Below, one piece after another: positions 23,329 to 32,259 of a stretch of 36,637 nucleotides of DNA. The DNA is from Comamonadaceae bacterium (GTDB lineage Bacteria > Pseudomonadota > Gammaproteobacteria > Burkholderiales > Burkholderiaceae_C). The stretch lies in NCBI GenBank assembly GCA_947447355.1, contig CANFJF010000036.1, forward strand, positions 1 through 36,637, given 5' to 3'. Under the pieces are notes generated by a model. It did not search any database and was not told the DNA's origin. It worked only from the letters and a program-made list of their open reading frames with translations. Within the stretch, counting starts at the first letter, position 1, and each line of letters opens with the position of its first letter. The position numbers and the translations under genes were made by a program.

Positions 23329-26300
23329 ATGTCGATGGTTCAATTGGCGCTTAAGCGTCCGTACACATTTATTGTGATGGCGATGTTGATCGTCCTGGCC
23401 ACACCGCTGGCCTTGATGAGAATGGCGACGGATATTTTCCCGGAAATCAATATTCCGGTGATCAGCGTCATCTGGAATTACAACGGACTTCCTGCCCAGG
23501 AAATGGGTCAGCGCATTGCCGGCCAGACCGAACGTGGCCTTACCACGGTGGTGAGCGATATCGAACATATCGAATCAAATTCACTGTATGGCATCAGCGT
23601 CATCAAGGTGTTTTTCCAGCCGGGCGTCAACATCCAAACGGCTATCGCCCAAGTGGTGGCTTCTGTGCAGACCCAGGTTCGGCAATTGCCACCCGGTATC
23701 ACGCCGCCGCTGGTGATCAAATATTCAGCCTCTAGCATCCCGGTGATGCAGTTGGCTTTGTCGAGCCCGACGCTGGCTGAAAATGAGCTGTTTGACGTTG
23801 CCGTTCTTGGCTTGCGTCCGCAGCTCATCACCGTCCCTGGGGTGGCATCGCCTTTCCCGTTCGGCGGCAAAGTCAGGGTGATTTCCGTCGACCTCGACAT
23901 CCAGGCACTGCAGGCCCGCGGTCTCACGCCCGCTGATGTGGTGAATGCGGTAAACACCCAGAATTTGATTCTGCCGTCGGGTACTGTCAAGTTGGGTGAA
24001 ACCGAATACTCGGTTCGTATGAACGGCTCACCCGATGTCTTGGGCGAATTGAATGATCTGCCGGTCAGAACCTTGAACAACGCCACCACGTTGCTTCGTG
24101 AGGTCGCTTATGTTCGTGACGGCTTTCAGCCACAAACGAATGTAGTCCGCCAAGACGGTCTGCGTGGCGTACTCATTTCGGTCTTGAAAAACGGTGGTGC
24201 GTCCACGCTGGACATCGTCGCTAACGTTAAAGCCTTGTTGCCAAAGGCAGTTCAGTCCTTGCCGGCTGATGTCAAGGTCACGCCTTTGTTTGATCAGTCT
24301 GTGTTTGTGAAAGCGGCCGTCCTGGGCGTGATCACCGAGGCGTTGATCGCCGCGGCCTTGACCGCGTTGATGGTTCTGCTGTTTCTGGGTAACTGGCGCA
24401 GCACCGTCATCATTGCGCTGACCATTCCCTTGTCCATTTTGGCGTCCATCCTGGTGCTCTTTGCGATGGGGGAGACTCTCAATTTGATGACGCTGGGCGG
24501 GCTCGCCTTGTCGGTCGGTATTTTGGTTGACCAAGCGATTGTGACGATTGAAAACATCGAGCGCCATTTGCATATGGGCAAGGGGTTGAACGAGGCGATT
24601 GAAGTGGGTGCCGCCGAAATTGGGCCTGCTGCTTTCGTCGCCACGCTCTGTATTTGTATTGTTTTCGTGCCGATGTTTTTCTTGTCTGGCGTGGCGCGTT
24701 TTCTGTTTGTTCCCTTGGCTGAAGCGGTTGTGTTCGCCATGATCGCGTCCTACATCCTGTCGCGAACCTTGGTCCCGACTTTGGTCATGTTGATGATGGG
24801 CGGTGTTCATGATGCGGCGAAGGCGGACACCAACCCGGGTCTGTTGCAGCGGGTTTACAGAGGCTTCGACGCCAAGTTTGAGCATGTCCGTCGGGCCTAC
24901 ACGCTGGCTCTGTCCGCTGCGCTCTCTCACCGTGGCCGGTTCATTTCTTTATTCCTCGGCTTTTGCTTGTTGTCTTGCTTGCTTTACCCTTTACTCGGAC
25001 GGGACTTTTTCCCTAGCGTGGATGCCGGTCAAATGCGGTTGCATATGCGCGCTCCAACCGGTACGCGGATTGAAGAGACTGCACGCATCGCTGACGCCGT
25101 AGAAGCCGCTATTCGTGAAATGGTGCCCTCCGACCAGCTCGAAACGATTCTTGACAACGTGGGCTTGCCGAACAGCGGTATCAACCTCTCGTATAGCAAT
25201 GCCGGCACTATTGGCACCATGGACGCAGAGATCATGATGTCCCTGAAGGAAGGGCATCGCCCGACGGAAGGATTCGTCACTTTGCTACGCACTGAGTTGC
25301 CAAAACGTTTCCCGAATGTTGAGTTTTTCTTTCAGCCGGCGGATATTTCAACGCAAATTCTTAACTTCGGTTTGCCTGCGGCGATTGATGTGCAGTTCAC
25401 GGGCAGTGACTTGGAGGGCAATGCGGCAAGAGCTGCCGAGTTGACCGCTGCAATCCGCAAAATTCCGGGTGCGGTCGATGCACACGTTCATCAACGACTG
25501 GATGGCCCGGTGGTGTTTTTGAAGATGGACCGGACCCGGCTGCAACATTTTGGCCTAGGCGCTACCAACGTCGGCCAAAACGTCTTGATCGCCTTGTCTG
25601 GCAGCTCCCAGACCGCCCCTGCTTTCTGGCTGAATCCAAAAAATGGCGTGGTTTACAACGTGGTGATTCAGTCCCCGCAATACAAAGTGGACTCGATAGA
25701 TTCGCTGCTTGCACTGCCGATCGGTCCATCGCCCAATGCCAACAGCGGTGTTAACGGGGCGACCATTTCCAACACCACCAACCAATTGTTGGGCAACTTG
25801 GTTGAAGCTAAAACCGGCCGGCAGTTGCCAATCGTTGCACGCTACAACTTGCAACCGGCCATTGATGTGTACGTGGGGGTTCAGGGGACTGACTTGGCCA
25901 GCGTTGCTGACAAGATCCAAATCCTTGTTGATGAAATTTCGCCCAAACTGAAGCGTGGTAACCAAGTGGTTATTCGTGGCCAGGTGGAGACCATGCGCTC
26001 GTCCTTCATCGGCCTTGGCTTAGGGCTGGCGATGGCGATCGTGTTGGTCTATTTGCTGATCGTGGTGACCTTCCAGTCTTGGATTGATGCGGCGATCATC
26101 ATCACTGCCTTGCCCGCTGCGTTGGCCGGTATCGCCTGGATGTTGTTCATCACGGGGACTACGCTCAGTGTGCCCGCCCTCACTGGGGCAATCATGACCA
26201 TGGGTGTGGCCACGGCGAACAGTATTTTGGTGATTGCGTTTGCCCGACAAAGACGAGAGGACGGCATCACGCCTTTGTCTTGCGCACTGGAGGCTGGCGC

Positions 26301-26556
26301 CACCCGGATTCGGCCGGTGCTGATGACGGCGCTTGCCATGATCATTGGCATGATTCCCATGGCCTTGGGCTTGGGTGAGGGGGCTGAACAGAATGCGCCC
26401 TTGGGTCGTGCCGTGATTGGCGGTCTGTTGTTTGCCACCGTGTCTACCCTGTTTTTTGTCCCCGTTATTTACGCCGAAGTTCATCAGCGCCTGTCGCATC
26501 GCAAAGAGCGTCAACAGGCGGCGCGTGAACTTGGTCTTTCGTCCCAGGAGCATTGA
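23329..26556 (+). CDS. RND efflux transporter, inner-membrane pump
   Basis: A 1075-residue resistance-nodulation-division pump with the usual layout: a first membrane helix, a large periplasmic loop, a six-helix bundle, a second large loop and a final bundle. The open frame begins at 23170, but the ATG at 23329, preceded by GGAG, gives the normal N-terminus (MSMVQLALKRP). In TM4 the proton-relay segment reads GILVDQAIV: Asp401 is kept, but the second Asp of AcrB-type pumps is Gln402. In TM10 the position of the AcrB relay Lys is Ala963 (ATANSIL). It is first in an operon with the adaptor and the outer-membrane channel. Substrates cannot be predicted. Confidence 0.92.
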   Translation: MSMVQLALKRPYTFIVMAMLIVLATPLALMRMATDIFPEINIPVISVIWNYNGLPAQEMGQRIAGQTERGLTTVVSDIEHIESNSLYGISVIKVFFQPGVNIQTAIAQVVASVQTQVRQLPPGITPPLVIKYSASSIPVMQLALSSPTLAENELFDVAVLGLRPQLITVPGVASPFPFGGKVRVISVDLDIQALQARGLTPADVVNAVNTQNLILPSGTVKLGETEYSVRMNGSPDVLGELNDLPVRTLNNATTLLREVAYVRDGFQPQTNVVRQDGLRGVLISVLKNGGASTLDIVANVKALLPKAVQSLPADVKVTPLFDQSVFVKAAVLGVITEALIAAALTALMVLLFLGNWRSTVIIALTIPLSILASILVLFAMGETLNLMTLGGLALSVGILVDQAIVTIENIERHLHMGKGLNEAIEVGAAEIGPAAFVATLCICIVFVPMFFLSGVARFLFVPLAEAVVFAMIASYILSRTLVPTLVMLMMGGVHDAAKADTNPGLLQRVYRGFDAKFEHVRRAYTLALSAALSHRGRFISLFLGFCLLSCLLYPLLGRDFFPSVDAGQMRLHMRAPTGTRIEETARIADAVEAAIREMVPSDQLETILDNVGLPNSGINLSYSNAGTIGTMDAEIMMSLKEGHRPTEGFVTLLRTELPKRFPNVEFFFQPADISTQILNFGLPAAIDVQFTGSDLEGNAARAAELTAAIRKIPGAVDAHVHQRLDGPVVFLKMDRTRLQHFGLGATNVGQNVLIALSGSSQTAPAFWLNPKNGVVYNVVIQSPQYKVDSIDSLLALPIGPSPNANSGVNGATISNTTNQLLGNLVEAKTGRQLPIVARYNLQPAIDVYVGVQGTDLASVADKIQILVDEISPKLKRGNQVVIRGQVETMRSSFIGLGLGLAMAIVLVYLLIVVTFQSWIDAAIIITALPAALAGIAWMLFITGTTLSVPALTGAIMTMGVATANSILVIAFARQRREDGITPLSCALEAGATRIRPVLMTALAMIIGMIPMALGLGEGAEQNAPLGRAVIGGLLFATVSTLFFVPVIYAEVHQRLSHRKERQQAARELGLSSQEH

Positions 26557-26559
26557 TTC

Positions 26560-27831
26560 ATGTCTGAAGAGCGTCATTCCCAAATGGCCGTCCATCCTTT
26601 GCAGGTCGCGGATGCCGGTGAGTTGTTGAAGCGGGGCGCCGTTGTGCGCCGAACCAAAATTGTGGTGGCTGTCGTTTTGGTGTTGTTAGGCTTGGGCGCT
26701 GCGCGCACGGTCGTCAGCCGAATTCAAAATAACAAAGAGCTCGAGGCGAACGTGGTGGAGCGGGGTCGCAATTACGTCAAGACCACCGTGGCCAAGTCGA
26801 GTGAAGCGGGGCAAACCATTGCCTTGCCTGGAACGTTGCAAGGTTATACGCAGTCGCCTATTTACGCGCGTGCCGGCGGTTACGTCAAACGGTGGACGAA
26901 GGACATTGGTGCACGGGTGACCCGTGGCGAGTTGCTGGCTGAAATCGAAACGCCTGAAACTGACCTGCAGCTCTCGCAAGCCATCGCTGTTCAGCAGCAG
27001 ACCCAATTCAGTCTGGATTTGGCAAAAAGCACGGCAGTTCGTTGGGAAGCACTGCGCAAGAAAGACGTGGTCTCGCAGCAGGAACTTGAAGAAAAGCGCA
27101 GTGCCAGCGACCAGGCCGCCTCCAACTTGGCGGCCGCGGTTGCCAACGTGCAGCGCTTGACTCAGCTCCAAGGGTTCAAAAAATTGTTAGCCCCCACCGA
27201 TGGTGTGATCACCAAGCGTAACGTGGATACTGGTGATCTGATTGATGCTGGCGCCGGCGGTGGTTTGCTCCGCGCCCTGTTCATCGTGACGCAAACAGAC
27301 CCGCTTCGGCTGTATATCAATGTGCCGCAAAGCTATGCCCAGCTGATCAAGGTTGGGCAAACTGTGGTGGTGACTCAAGCTGAACTGAGGGGACAAAAAT
27401 TTGAGGGCAAAGTGGCACGTACGGGTGCGTCTATTGATACCCAATCAAGAACGCTTCAAGTCGAAGTGTCGCTACCCAATAAAGAAGGCATTTTGCTCCC
27501 GGGTGCCTTCGTACAAGTCTCACTTCCACTGGCCTTGAACCGCAGCTTGGCCGTGCCAAACAACGCTCTGATTATTCGCGGCGAGGGCACGATGGTGGCT
27601 GTGGTTGACGAGAAAAATCGTGTGAGCATCAAGCCGGTTCAACTGGGCCGCAACTATGGTGTCAGAGTTGAAGTGATAAGCGGTCTTGAGGGGGGCGAAC
27701 GCTTGGTGCTGAATCCTCCAGACTCCCTGAGTCCTGGCGATGAAGTGACTTTTGTGGCGGCCGAGGACGACAAAGTGGCCGAGCCTTCAGGTAGCAAAGG
27801 CAAGGGCGACGCCCAGAAAAAGAAACCGTGA
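26560..27831 (+). CDS. RND efflux periplasmic adaptor (membrane fusion protein)
   Basis: A 423-residue adaptor linking the RND pump to the outer-membrane channel. One N-terminal membrane segment (residues 30-50) is followed by the lipoyl half-motifs (GTLQGYTQSPIYARAGGYVKR and LLAPTDGVITKRNVDTGD), an alpha-helical hairpin of about 70 residues between them, and the beta-barrel domain (LRLYINVPQSYAQLIKVGQ). The C-terminus is Lys-rich. It starts three bases after the pump stop, behind an AGGAG site, and ends in overlap with the next gene. Confidence 0.92.
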   Translation: MSEERHSQMAVHPLQVADAGELLKRGAVVRRTKIVVAVVLVLLGLGAARTVVSRIQNNKELEANVVERGRNYVKTTVAKSSEAGQTIALPGTLQGYTQSPIYARAGGYVKRWTKDIGARVTRGELLAEIETPETDLQLSQAIAVQQQTQFSLDLAKSTAVRWEALRKKDVVSQQELEEKRSASDQAASNLAAAVANVQRLTQLQGFKKLLAPTDGVITKRNVDTGDLIDAGAGGGLLRALFIVTQTDPLRLYINVPQSYAQLIKVGQTVVVTQAELRGQKFEGKVARTGASIDTQSRTLQVEVSLPNKEGILLPGAFVQVSLPLALNRSLAVPNNALIIRGEGTMVAVVDEKNRVSIKPVQLGRNYGVRVEVISGLEGGERLVLNPPDSLSPGDEVTFVAAEDDKVAEPSGSKGKGDAQKKKP

Positions 27832-27845
27832 GTCTGGCGCGAATC

Positions 27846-29270
27846 ATGAAATTTAAATTTCTTTTAACGGCCAGCGCTTTGTTGGCTGGTTGCTCAACGG
27901 CGCCTACCTATAACAAGCCGCCGGTAGACATGCCCGTGACATGGCAAACCCAAGCGCCTTGGCGCACTGGTGCGCCAAACGATCTGGCTGCCAAAGGCCC
28001 CTGGTGGGAAAGATTCAACGACACGCAGCTCAATGCTTTAGAAGAGAAGGCGATGTTGAACAACCAGACTTTGGCTGGCGCCAATGCACGTCTGGCTCAG
28101 GCTAGAGCCACGCTGGTCTCAACGTCTGCGAGTTTGTTTCCGCAACTCAGCATGGGAACACGTTTGCTGAATCAGCGGATTTCGGCCAACAGGCCGCTCA
28201 CCAACTATAAGTCGCCTAACTTTTCAACCATTCAAAACGACATCCTGCCATCGCTTGCGGTGAGTTATGAGGTCGATTTAGCCGGTCGTGTTCAAAGTTT
28301 GGTTGAGGGTGCCACCGCCTCTGCTGAGCAATCGGCGGCAGATTTGGAAAATACCAAGTTGCTGTTGACGGCGGATCTTGCCATCAACTATTTCAATCTG
28401 AGAGCCCTCGATGCAGATCTTGAGGTGTTGTCTAAATCCATTGACTTGCAAAAAAAGTTGTTGGTGATGGCGACAGACCGTCATGACCTAGGTGCGACCT
28501 CTGGCCTTGAAATGGCTCAGCAGCAAGCCTTGTTGGACACCACCCTGTCTCAGGTGCACTTGCTTCAGCGCCAGCGTGCGGTTTACGAAGATGCCATCGC
28601 TACCTTGACTGGAACGCCGGCACCACAATTCTCAATTGCCCCGCAGGCGCGGTTGGCATCTCCGCCGGATGTTCCCCTTGGTATTCCTTCAGACGTTCTG
28701 GAGCGTCGCCCCGATGTGGCCTTTGCCGAAAGAGCCATGGCTACAGCCAACGCACAGATTGGCGTGGCTAACGCGGCTTTTTATCCGAGCGTTATCTTAG
28801 GGCCCACTTTTGGCCTAGACAGCTCAAGCTTGCCTAAATTGTTCACCGCGCCCAGCATGGTCTGGTCACTCGGTGTGTCCGCCACACAGGTCCTGTTTGA
28901 CGGCGGCCGGATCAAGGCCAACTTGGATTTCAGTCGCGCCGGTTACGACGTGACGGTGGCCAACTACCGCCGCGTGATTCTCACCGCCATGCAGGAAGTT
29001 CAAGATGGCATCAGCGGCGTGGCGTCCTTGGACCTTGCCTACAAGCAAACCCTGACAGCCGTTACAAGTGCCACCAAGGTGTTCAACATCGCCAGCGAAC
29101 GCTATGAAGGCGGCATTGCTAATTACCTTGACGTCATCACGGCTCAGCAAACATTGCTGAACAGCGAGCGACAGGCGTCACAAATTTTGGGGCAACGCTT
29201 GGTCACGACTGTTGTTCTGATCAAAGCACTGGGCGGCGGCTGGCAAGTCCAGGCCAGCGCTACACCTTAA
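27846..29270 (+). CDS. RND efflux outer-membrane channel lipoprotein, NodT family
   Basis: A 474-residue TolC-like outer-membrane factor. The start at ATG 27846 gives a textbook lipoprotein signal (MKFKFLLTASALLAGC). A GTG at 27828 overlaps the adaptor stop (GTGA) and would add six residues; either is possible. Two repeats of the coiled-coil/barrel pattern are visible, including NQTLAGANARLAQARA in the first half and ERRPDVAFAERAMATANAQIGVANAAFYPS in the second. It completes the tripartite efflux operon and converges with the protease gene across 25 bases. Confidence 0.92.
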   Translation: MKFKFLLTASALLAGCSTAPTYNKPPVDMPVTWQTQAPWRTGAPNDLAAKGPWWERFNDTQLNALEEKAMLNNQTLAGANARLAQARATLVSTSASLFPQLSMGTRLLNQRISANRPLTNYKSPNFSTIQNDILPSLAVSYEVDLAGRVQSLVEGATASAEQSAADLENTKLLLTADLAINYFNLRALDADLEVLSKSIDLQKKLLVMATDRHDLGATSGLEMAQQQALLDTTLSQVHLLQRQRAVYEDAIATLTGTPAPQFSIAPQARLASPPDVPLGIPSDVLERRPDVAFAERAMATANAQIGVANAAFYPSVILGPTFGLDSSSLPKLFTAPSMVWSLGVSATQVLFDGGRIKANLDFSRAGYDVTVANYRRVILTAMQEVQDGISGVASLDLAYKQTLTAVTSATKVFNIASERYEGGIANYLDVITAQQTLLNSERQASQILGQRLVTTVVLIKALGGGWQVQASATP

Positions 29271-29295
29271 TTTTCAAACGCGGGGGCGGACAGCG

Positions 29296-30411
29296 TTAGG
29301 GCAACACGACCTTGCTAAAAAACTGCTCCGCATGAGCGGGGTCTAATTCTTTCAGTTGTTTGTAAACGTCCCGAACCTTGCCCCGTTGTCCTGATCGTTC
29401 GTACTGCTCTCCTAAGCTGTACCAGCCAATGGCATCGTTCGGTTGAATGCTGAGCGCATGTTGATAGGCTTCAATCGCCTTGTTACTGTGGCCCGCCAGT
29501 GTGTGTGCGGTGCCTATGAGGAACCACACCTCCGCATCATCGGGATTGATGCGAATGGCTTTCCCCCAAGCGTCGATGGAGGGCGCTGTTTGGCCCGTGC
29601 GATAAAAAGCTATCCCAAGGCTTTTCCAAGCGTTGTTGTTCTCAGCTTCGGCCAGGGTCCATTGGTTGCTAAGTTCAAGCAAGGTCGCCCAGTCCTTGCG
29701 TGCTTCCAGTTCCTTTGATTTGATTTCCCACGCTGTGACCCGTGCTGAAAGTGTTGCCGGTGGCGCAAGTGCTGCAAGCGCTGGCGCAGGTGTGCTTCGC
29801 TGGGGCAGTTCGCTAACCCATTCAATGGGGATGGCGAAATTCAGATTTTGCCCATCGGCCATATAAAAAGTGGTCAATCCGATGAGTGCTCCATTCTCAT
29901 CAAACAAGCCGCCCCCGCTTGATCCCCGTGAGATGGCTGCAGTGGTCTGGATGTAGCGACCGCCTGTCCTTTCGCGAAAGCCCGAAACAATGCCATCCGA
30001 AAGGGTCAGAGCGAGCCCTTTGGGTGTCCCAAGTGCGTAGACCTTGGCACCGACTTTCAATAGTTTGGAGTTTCCGATGGACGCAGGTGGTACGTCCAGA
30101 CCGACGACTTTGAGTGAGCACAGATCGCGCGCCCAGTCTGAGTAGTGCAGGTTGGCCGGGTACTCTTTGTCCGCACTGTGCACGGTTAGCACGGTTGGGT
30201 TCTTGATGACGTGACAGTTGGTCACGACTTGGCCGTCACCGATCGCAACGCCAGTACCCGAACTTCTTTTTTTCGCAACGGCGTCAACGTTCTTGACAAT
30301 GACGGTGCTGGCCGAGGCGTTTTCATAGACCTCGGTGGCGGTTTTGCTGTGGCTGACGGGTGCCACGAAGATGCAAGGGAGAGTGGTGGCCGCAAGCCAA
30401 AATATTTTCAT
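29296..30411 (-). CDS. Trypsin-like serine protease with TPR repeats
   Basis: A 371-residue secreted protein. An N-terminal signal (about residues 1-22) is followed by an HtrA-like protease domain with His67 (TNCHV), Asp96 (ARDL) and Ser165 in GSSGG. No PDZ domain follows; instead the C-terminal 130 residues carry two to three TPR units (AWKSLGIAFYRTG, AEVWFLIGTAHTLAG, AIGWYSLGEQYERSG). The open frame extends to 30519 inside the upstream gene, but the ATG at 30411 gives the signal peptide. It lies 13 bases after the PEP-mutase-family gene and may be co-transcribed with it. Its target is unknown. Confidence 0.85.
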   Translation of the reverse strand: MKIFWLAATTLPCIFVAPVSHSKTATEVYENASASTVIVKNVDAVAKKRSSGTGVAIGDGQVVTNCHVIKNPTVLTVHSADKEYPANLHYSDWARDLCSLKVVGLDVPPASIGNSKLLKVGAKVYALGTPKGLALTLSDGIVSGFRERTGGRYIQTTAAISRGSSGGGLFDENGALIGLTTFYMADGQNLNFAIPIEWVSELPQRSTPAPALAALAPPATLSARVTAWEIKSKELEARKDWATLLELSNQWTLAEAENNNAWKSLGIAFYRTGQTAPSIDAWGKAIRINPDDAEVWFLIGTAHTLAGHSNKAIEAYQHALSIQPNDAIGWYSLGEQYERSGQRGKVRDVYKQLKELDPAHAEQFFSKVVLP

Positions 30412-30424
30412 CGGCGGCACGCGC

Positions 30425-31285
30425 TCACTGGTATTTCTTTTCCATGGCATCCCATTGGGGTTTGCTGACGAGCCGTTGCCGCTCAGTGAATGAGACGACC
30501 AAACCGGAATTTTCATCAATGCGCTGTGAGTCGCGTAAAACGGTCAGTGCCTTTTGCATGCCGGATACGGCACCTTGCAGAGCGGCGTTGGCATACAACA
30601 CGATGCCGTAGCCGAGGCTAGCTAATTCTTCAGCGCTGAAAATTGGCGTTTTGCCGCCAATCACCATGTTCATCAGTTGTGGACTTTTCAGACGTGAAGG
30701 CAGCGCACGAATTTCTTCGGCGGTGGTCACAGCTTCTACAAACAGAATGTCCGCCCCGGCTTCGCTGAACAACTGAGCTCGTTCGATCGCGGCCTCAAAG
30801 CCGAACATCGCGCAGGCGTCAGTGCGGGCCATGATCAGCAGATCTGGGTCGCGGCGGGCGTCAACTGCGGCCTTGATCTTGCCGACCATCTCAGCGGTGG
30901 TGATGACTTCTTTGCCAGAAAAATGTCCGCAGCGTTTCGGGCTGACCTGGTCCTCAATCTGGATGCAGTCTGCGCCTGCCCGCTCGAGGGTGCGCACAGT
31001 TTGGTAAGTGTTGAGTGCGTTGCCAAAACCGGTGTCCGCATCAACAATCAGCGGCACATCGACCGCGTCGCGAATGCGGGCGGTGTGATCTGCAATGTCG
31101 CTCAGGCCCATGAAGGCTTGGTCGGGCAAGGCGAATGTCATGTTGGTGACCCCTGCGCCTGTGACGTAAATAGCTTGAAAGCCCAAGTCAACGATGACGC
31201 GAGCAGACAAGGCGTTGAAGGCTCCCGGAACGACCACGCCGCGGCGAGCTTCAACGAGAGTTCGAAGTTGTTTCTTGGTGCTCAT
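30425..31285 (-). CDS. Isocitrate lyase/PEP mutase family enzyme
   Basis: A 286-residue member of the same superfamily as the PrpB-like protein at 21391. It has the metal site VDADTGFGNA (residues 81-90), IEDQ, and the lid loop KRCGHFSGK with Cys119. The loop ends FSGK rather than RPNK, which fits oxaloacetate decarboxylase or 2,3-dimethylmalate lyase relatives better than methylisocitrate lyase. Its ATG shares a base with the stop of the preceding Bug gene (TGATG), so binding protein and lyase are made together. A branched C4-C6 hydroxy-diacid or oxo-diacid substrate is a reasonable guess. Confidence 0.85.
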   Translation of the reverse strand: MSTKKQLRTLVEARRGVVVPGAFNALSARVIVDLGFQAIYVTGAGVTNMTFALPDQAFMGLSDIADHTARIRDAVDVPLIVDADTGFGNALNTYQTVRTLERAGADCIQIEDQVSPKRCGHFSGKEVITTAEMVGKIKAAVDARRDPDLLIMARTDACAMFGFEAAIERAQLFSEAGADILFVEAVTTAEEIRALPSRLKSPQLMNMVIGGKTPIFSAEELASLGYGIVLYANAALQGAVSGMQKALTVLRDSQRIDENSGLVVSFTERQRLVSKPQWDAMEKKYQ

Positions 31286-32259
31286 CAGTCTTCTTTCATG
31301 TGTGCTGCTTTGACAATCTCGCCCAAGCGTTTTCTTTCGGCGTCGACGAATGTGACGAATTCAGCCCGCGTGCCGCCGACGGGTTCAATCCCCAGCTTGC
31401 GCAGTTTCTCCACATTGACGGGGTCGTGCATGGCCTTGTCGACGGCGGCCGCCAATTTGTCCATGATCTCAGGCGGCGTTCCGCGCGGCGCATGCAGTCC
31501 GGCCCAGTGCGCAATCTCTAACTCGGAGAAGCCTTGTTCGACCGCGGTAGAAAGTTGTGGGTAAGCCGAAATCCGTTTGGTCCACGTGGCGGCGAGCGGC
31601 TTGAAGCGGCCATCGCCGCGAATATGCGGCAATGCGATGATGCTGGCCTCTGAGGTGCCTTCGACTTGTCCACTGAGGACTGCGGTGGTGCTTTCGGACC
31701 CGCTCTTGTAGGGCACCGGTTGCAGTTTTGCGCCATATTTGACGTTCAGTATTTCGGCCACGAAGTGTGGCGTGCTACCCGTGCCGGCTGTGGCAAAGTT
31801 AAAGCCTTTGCCTTTTTTGGAGGCATCAACAAACTCTCGCAAAGTGTCGTACGGGGCAGATTTGGGCACCACAATGACTGATGATGCGACCCCGATCATG
31901 ACAACCGGCAGAAGGTCGTCGTCTTTGAACGGCAGTGACTTTTTAATCATGCTGTTTGAAATGACACCAGCAGCGCTGATCAAAAATGTGTAGCCATCTG
32001 GCGTGCTCTTGGCAACGATGTCCGCGCCTAGAGAGCCACCTGCACCGCCACGGTTTTCAACGATGACTGTTTGGCCGAGTGCTTTGCCGGCCCCTTCAGC
32101 GGCAGCGCGCGCCATCAAGTCGTTGGCGCCACCGGGCGTGAATGGGACGATGAAACGAACTGTTTTGCTCGGCCAGGTTTGGGCCTGAACGCTGGACAAG
32201 ACGCACAACAGTGAAGTTGCAACGGCAGCGATGGTCAAGTTTCTCATTGAAAAAATCAC
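31285..32259 (-). CDS. Bug/TctC-family substrate-binding protein (copy 7)
   Basis: A 324-residue periplasmic receptor. The GTG at 32259, preceded by AAGGAA at good spacing, is preferred over the ATG at 32247, which lies too far from that site. The Sec signal ends at SVQAQ. Landmarks are VRFIVPFTPGGANDL, VENRGGAGGSLG and PDGYTFL; the usual PYKG reads VPYKSGSES. It is coupled to the PEP-mutase-family gene by TGATG, forming a compact uptake-plus-lyase pair distinct from the larger clusters. Confidence 0.88.
   Translation of the reverse strand: MIFSMRNLTIAAVATSLLCVLSSVQAQTWPSKTVRFIVPFTPGGANDLMARAAAEGAGKALGQTVIVENRGGAGGSLGADIVAKSTPDGYTFLISAAGVISNSMIKKSLPFKDDDLLPVVMIGVASSVIVVPKSAPYDTLREFVDASKKGKGFNFATAGTGSTPHFVAEILNVKYGAKLQPVPYKSGSESTTAVLSGQVEGTSEASIIALPHIRGDGRFKPLAATWTKRISAYPQLSTAVEQGFSELEIAHWAGLHAPRGTPPEIMDKLAAAVDKAMHDPVNVEKLRKLGIEPVGGTRAEFVTFVDAERKRLGEIVKAAHMKED

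Noticed and set aside
24028..24930. A 300-codon open frame on the minus strand opposite the RND pump gene
   Set aside because: It is antisense to a clearly conserved pump, is rich in His, Gln and Arg, and has no recognisable domain or ribosome site.
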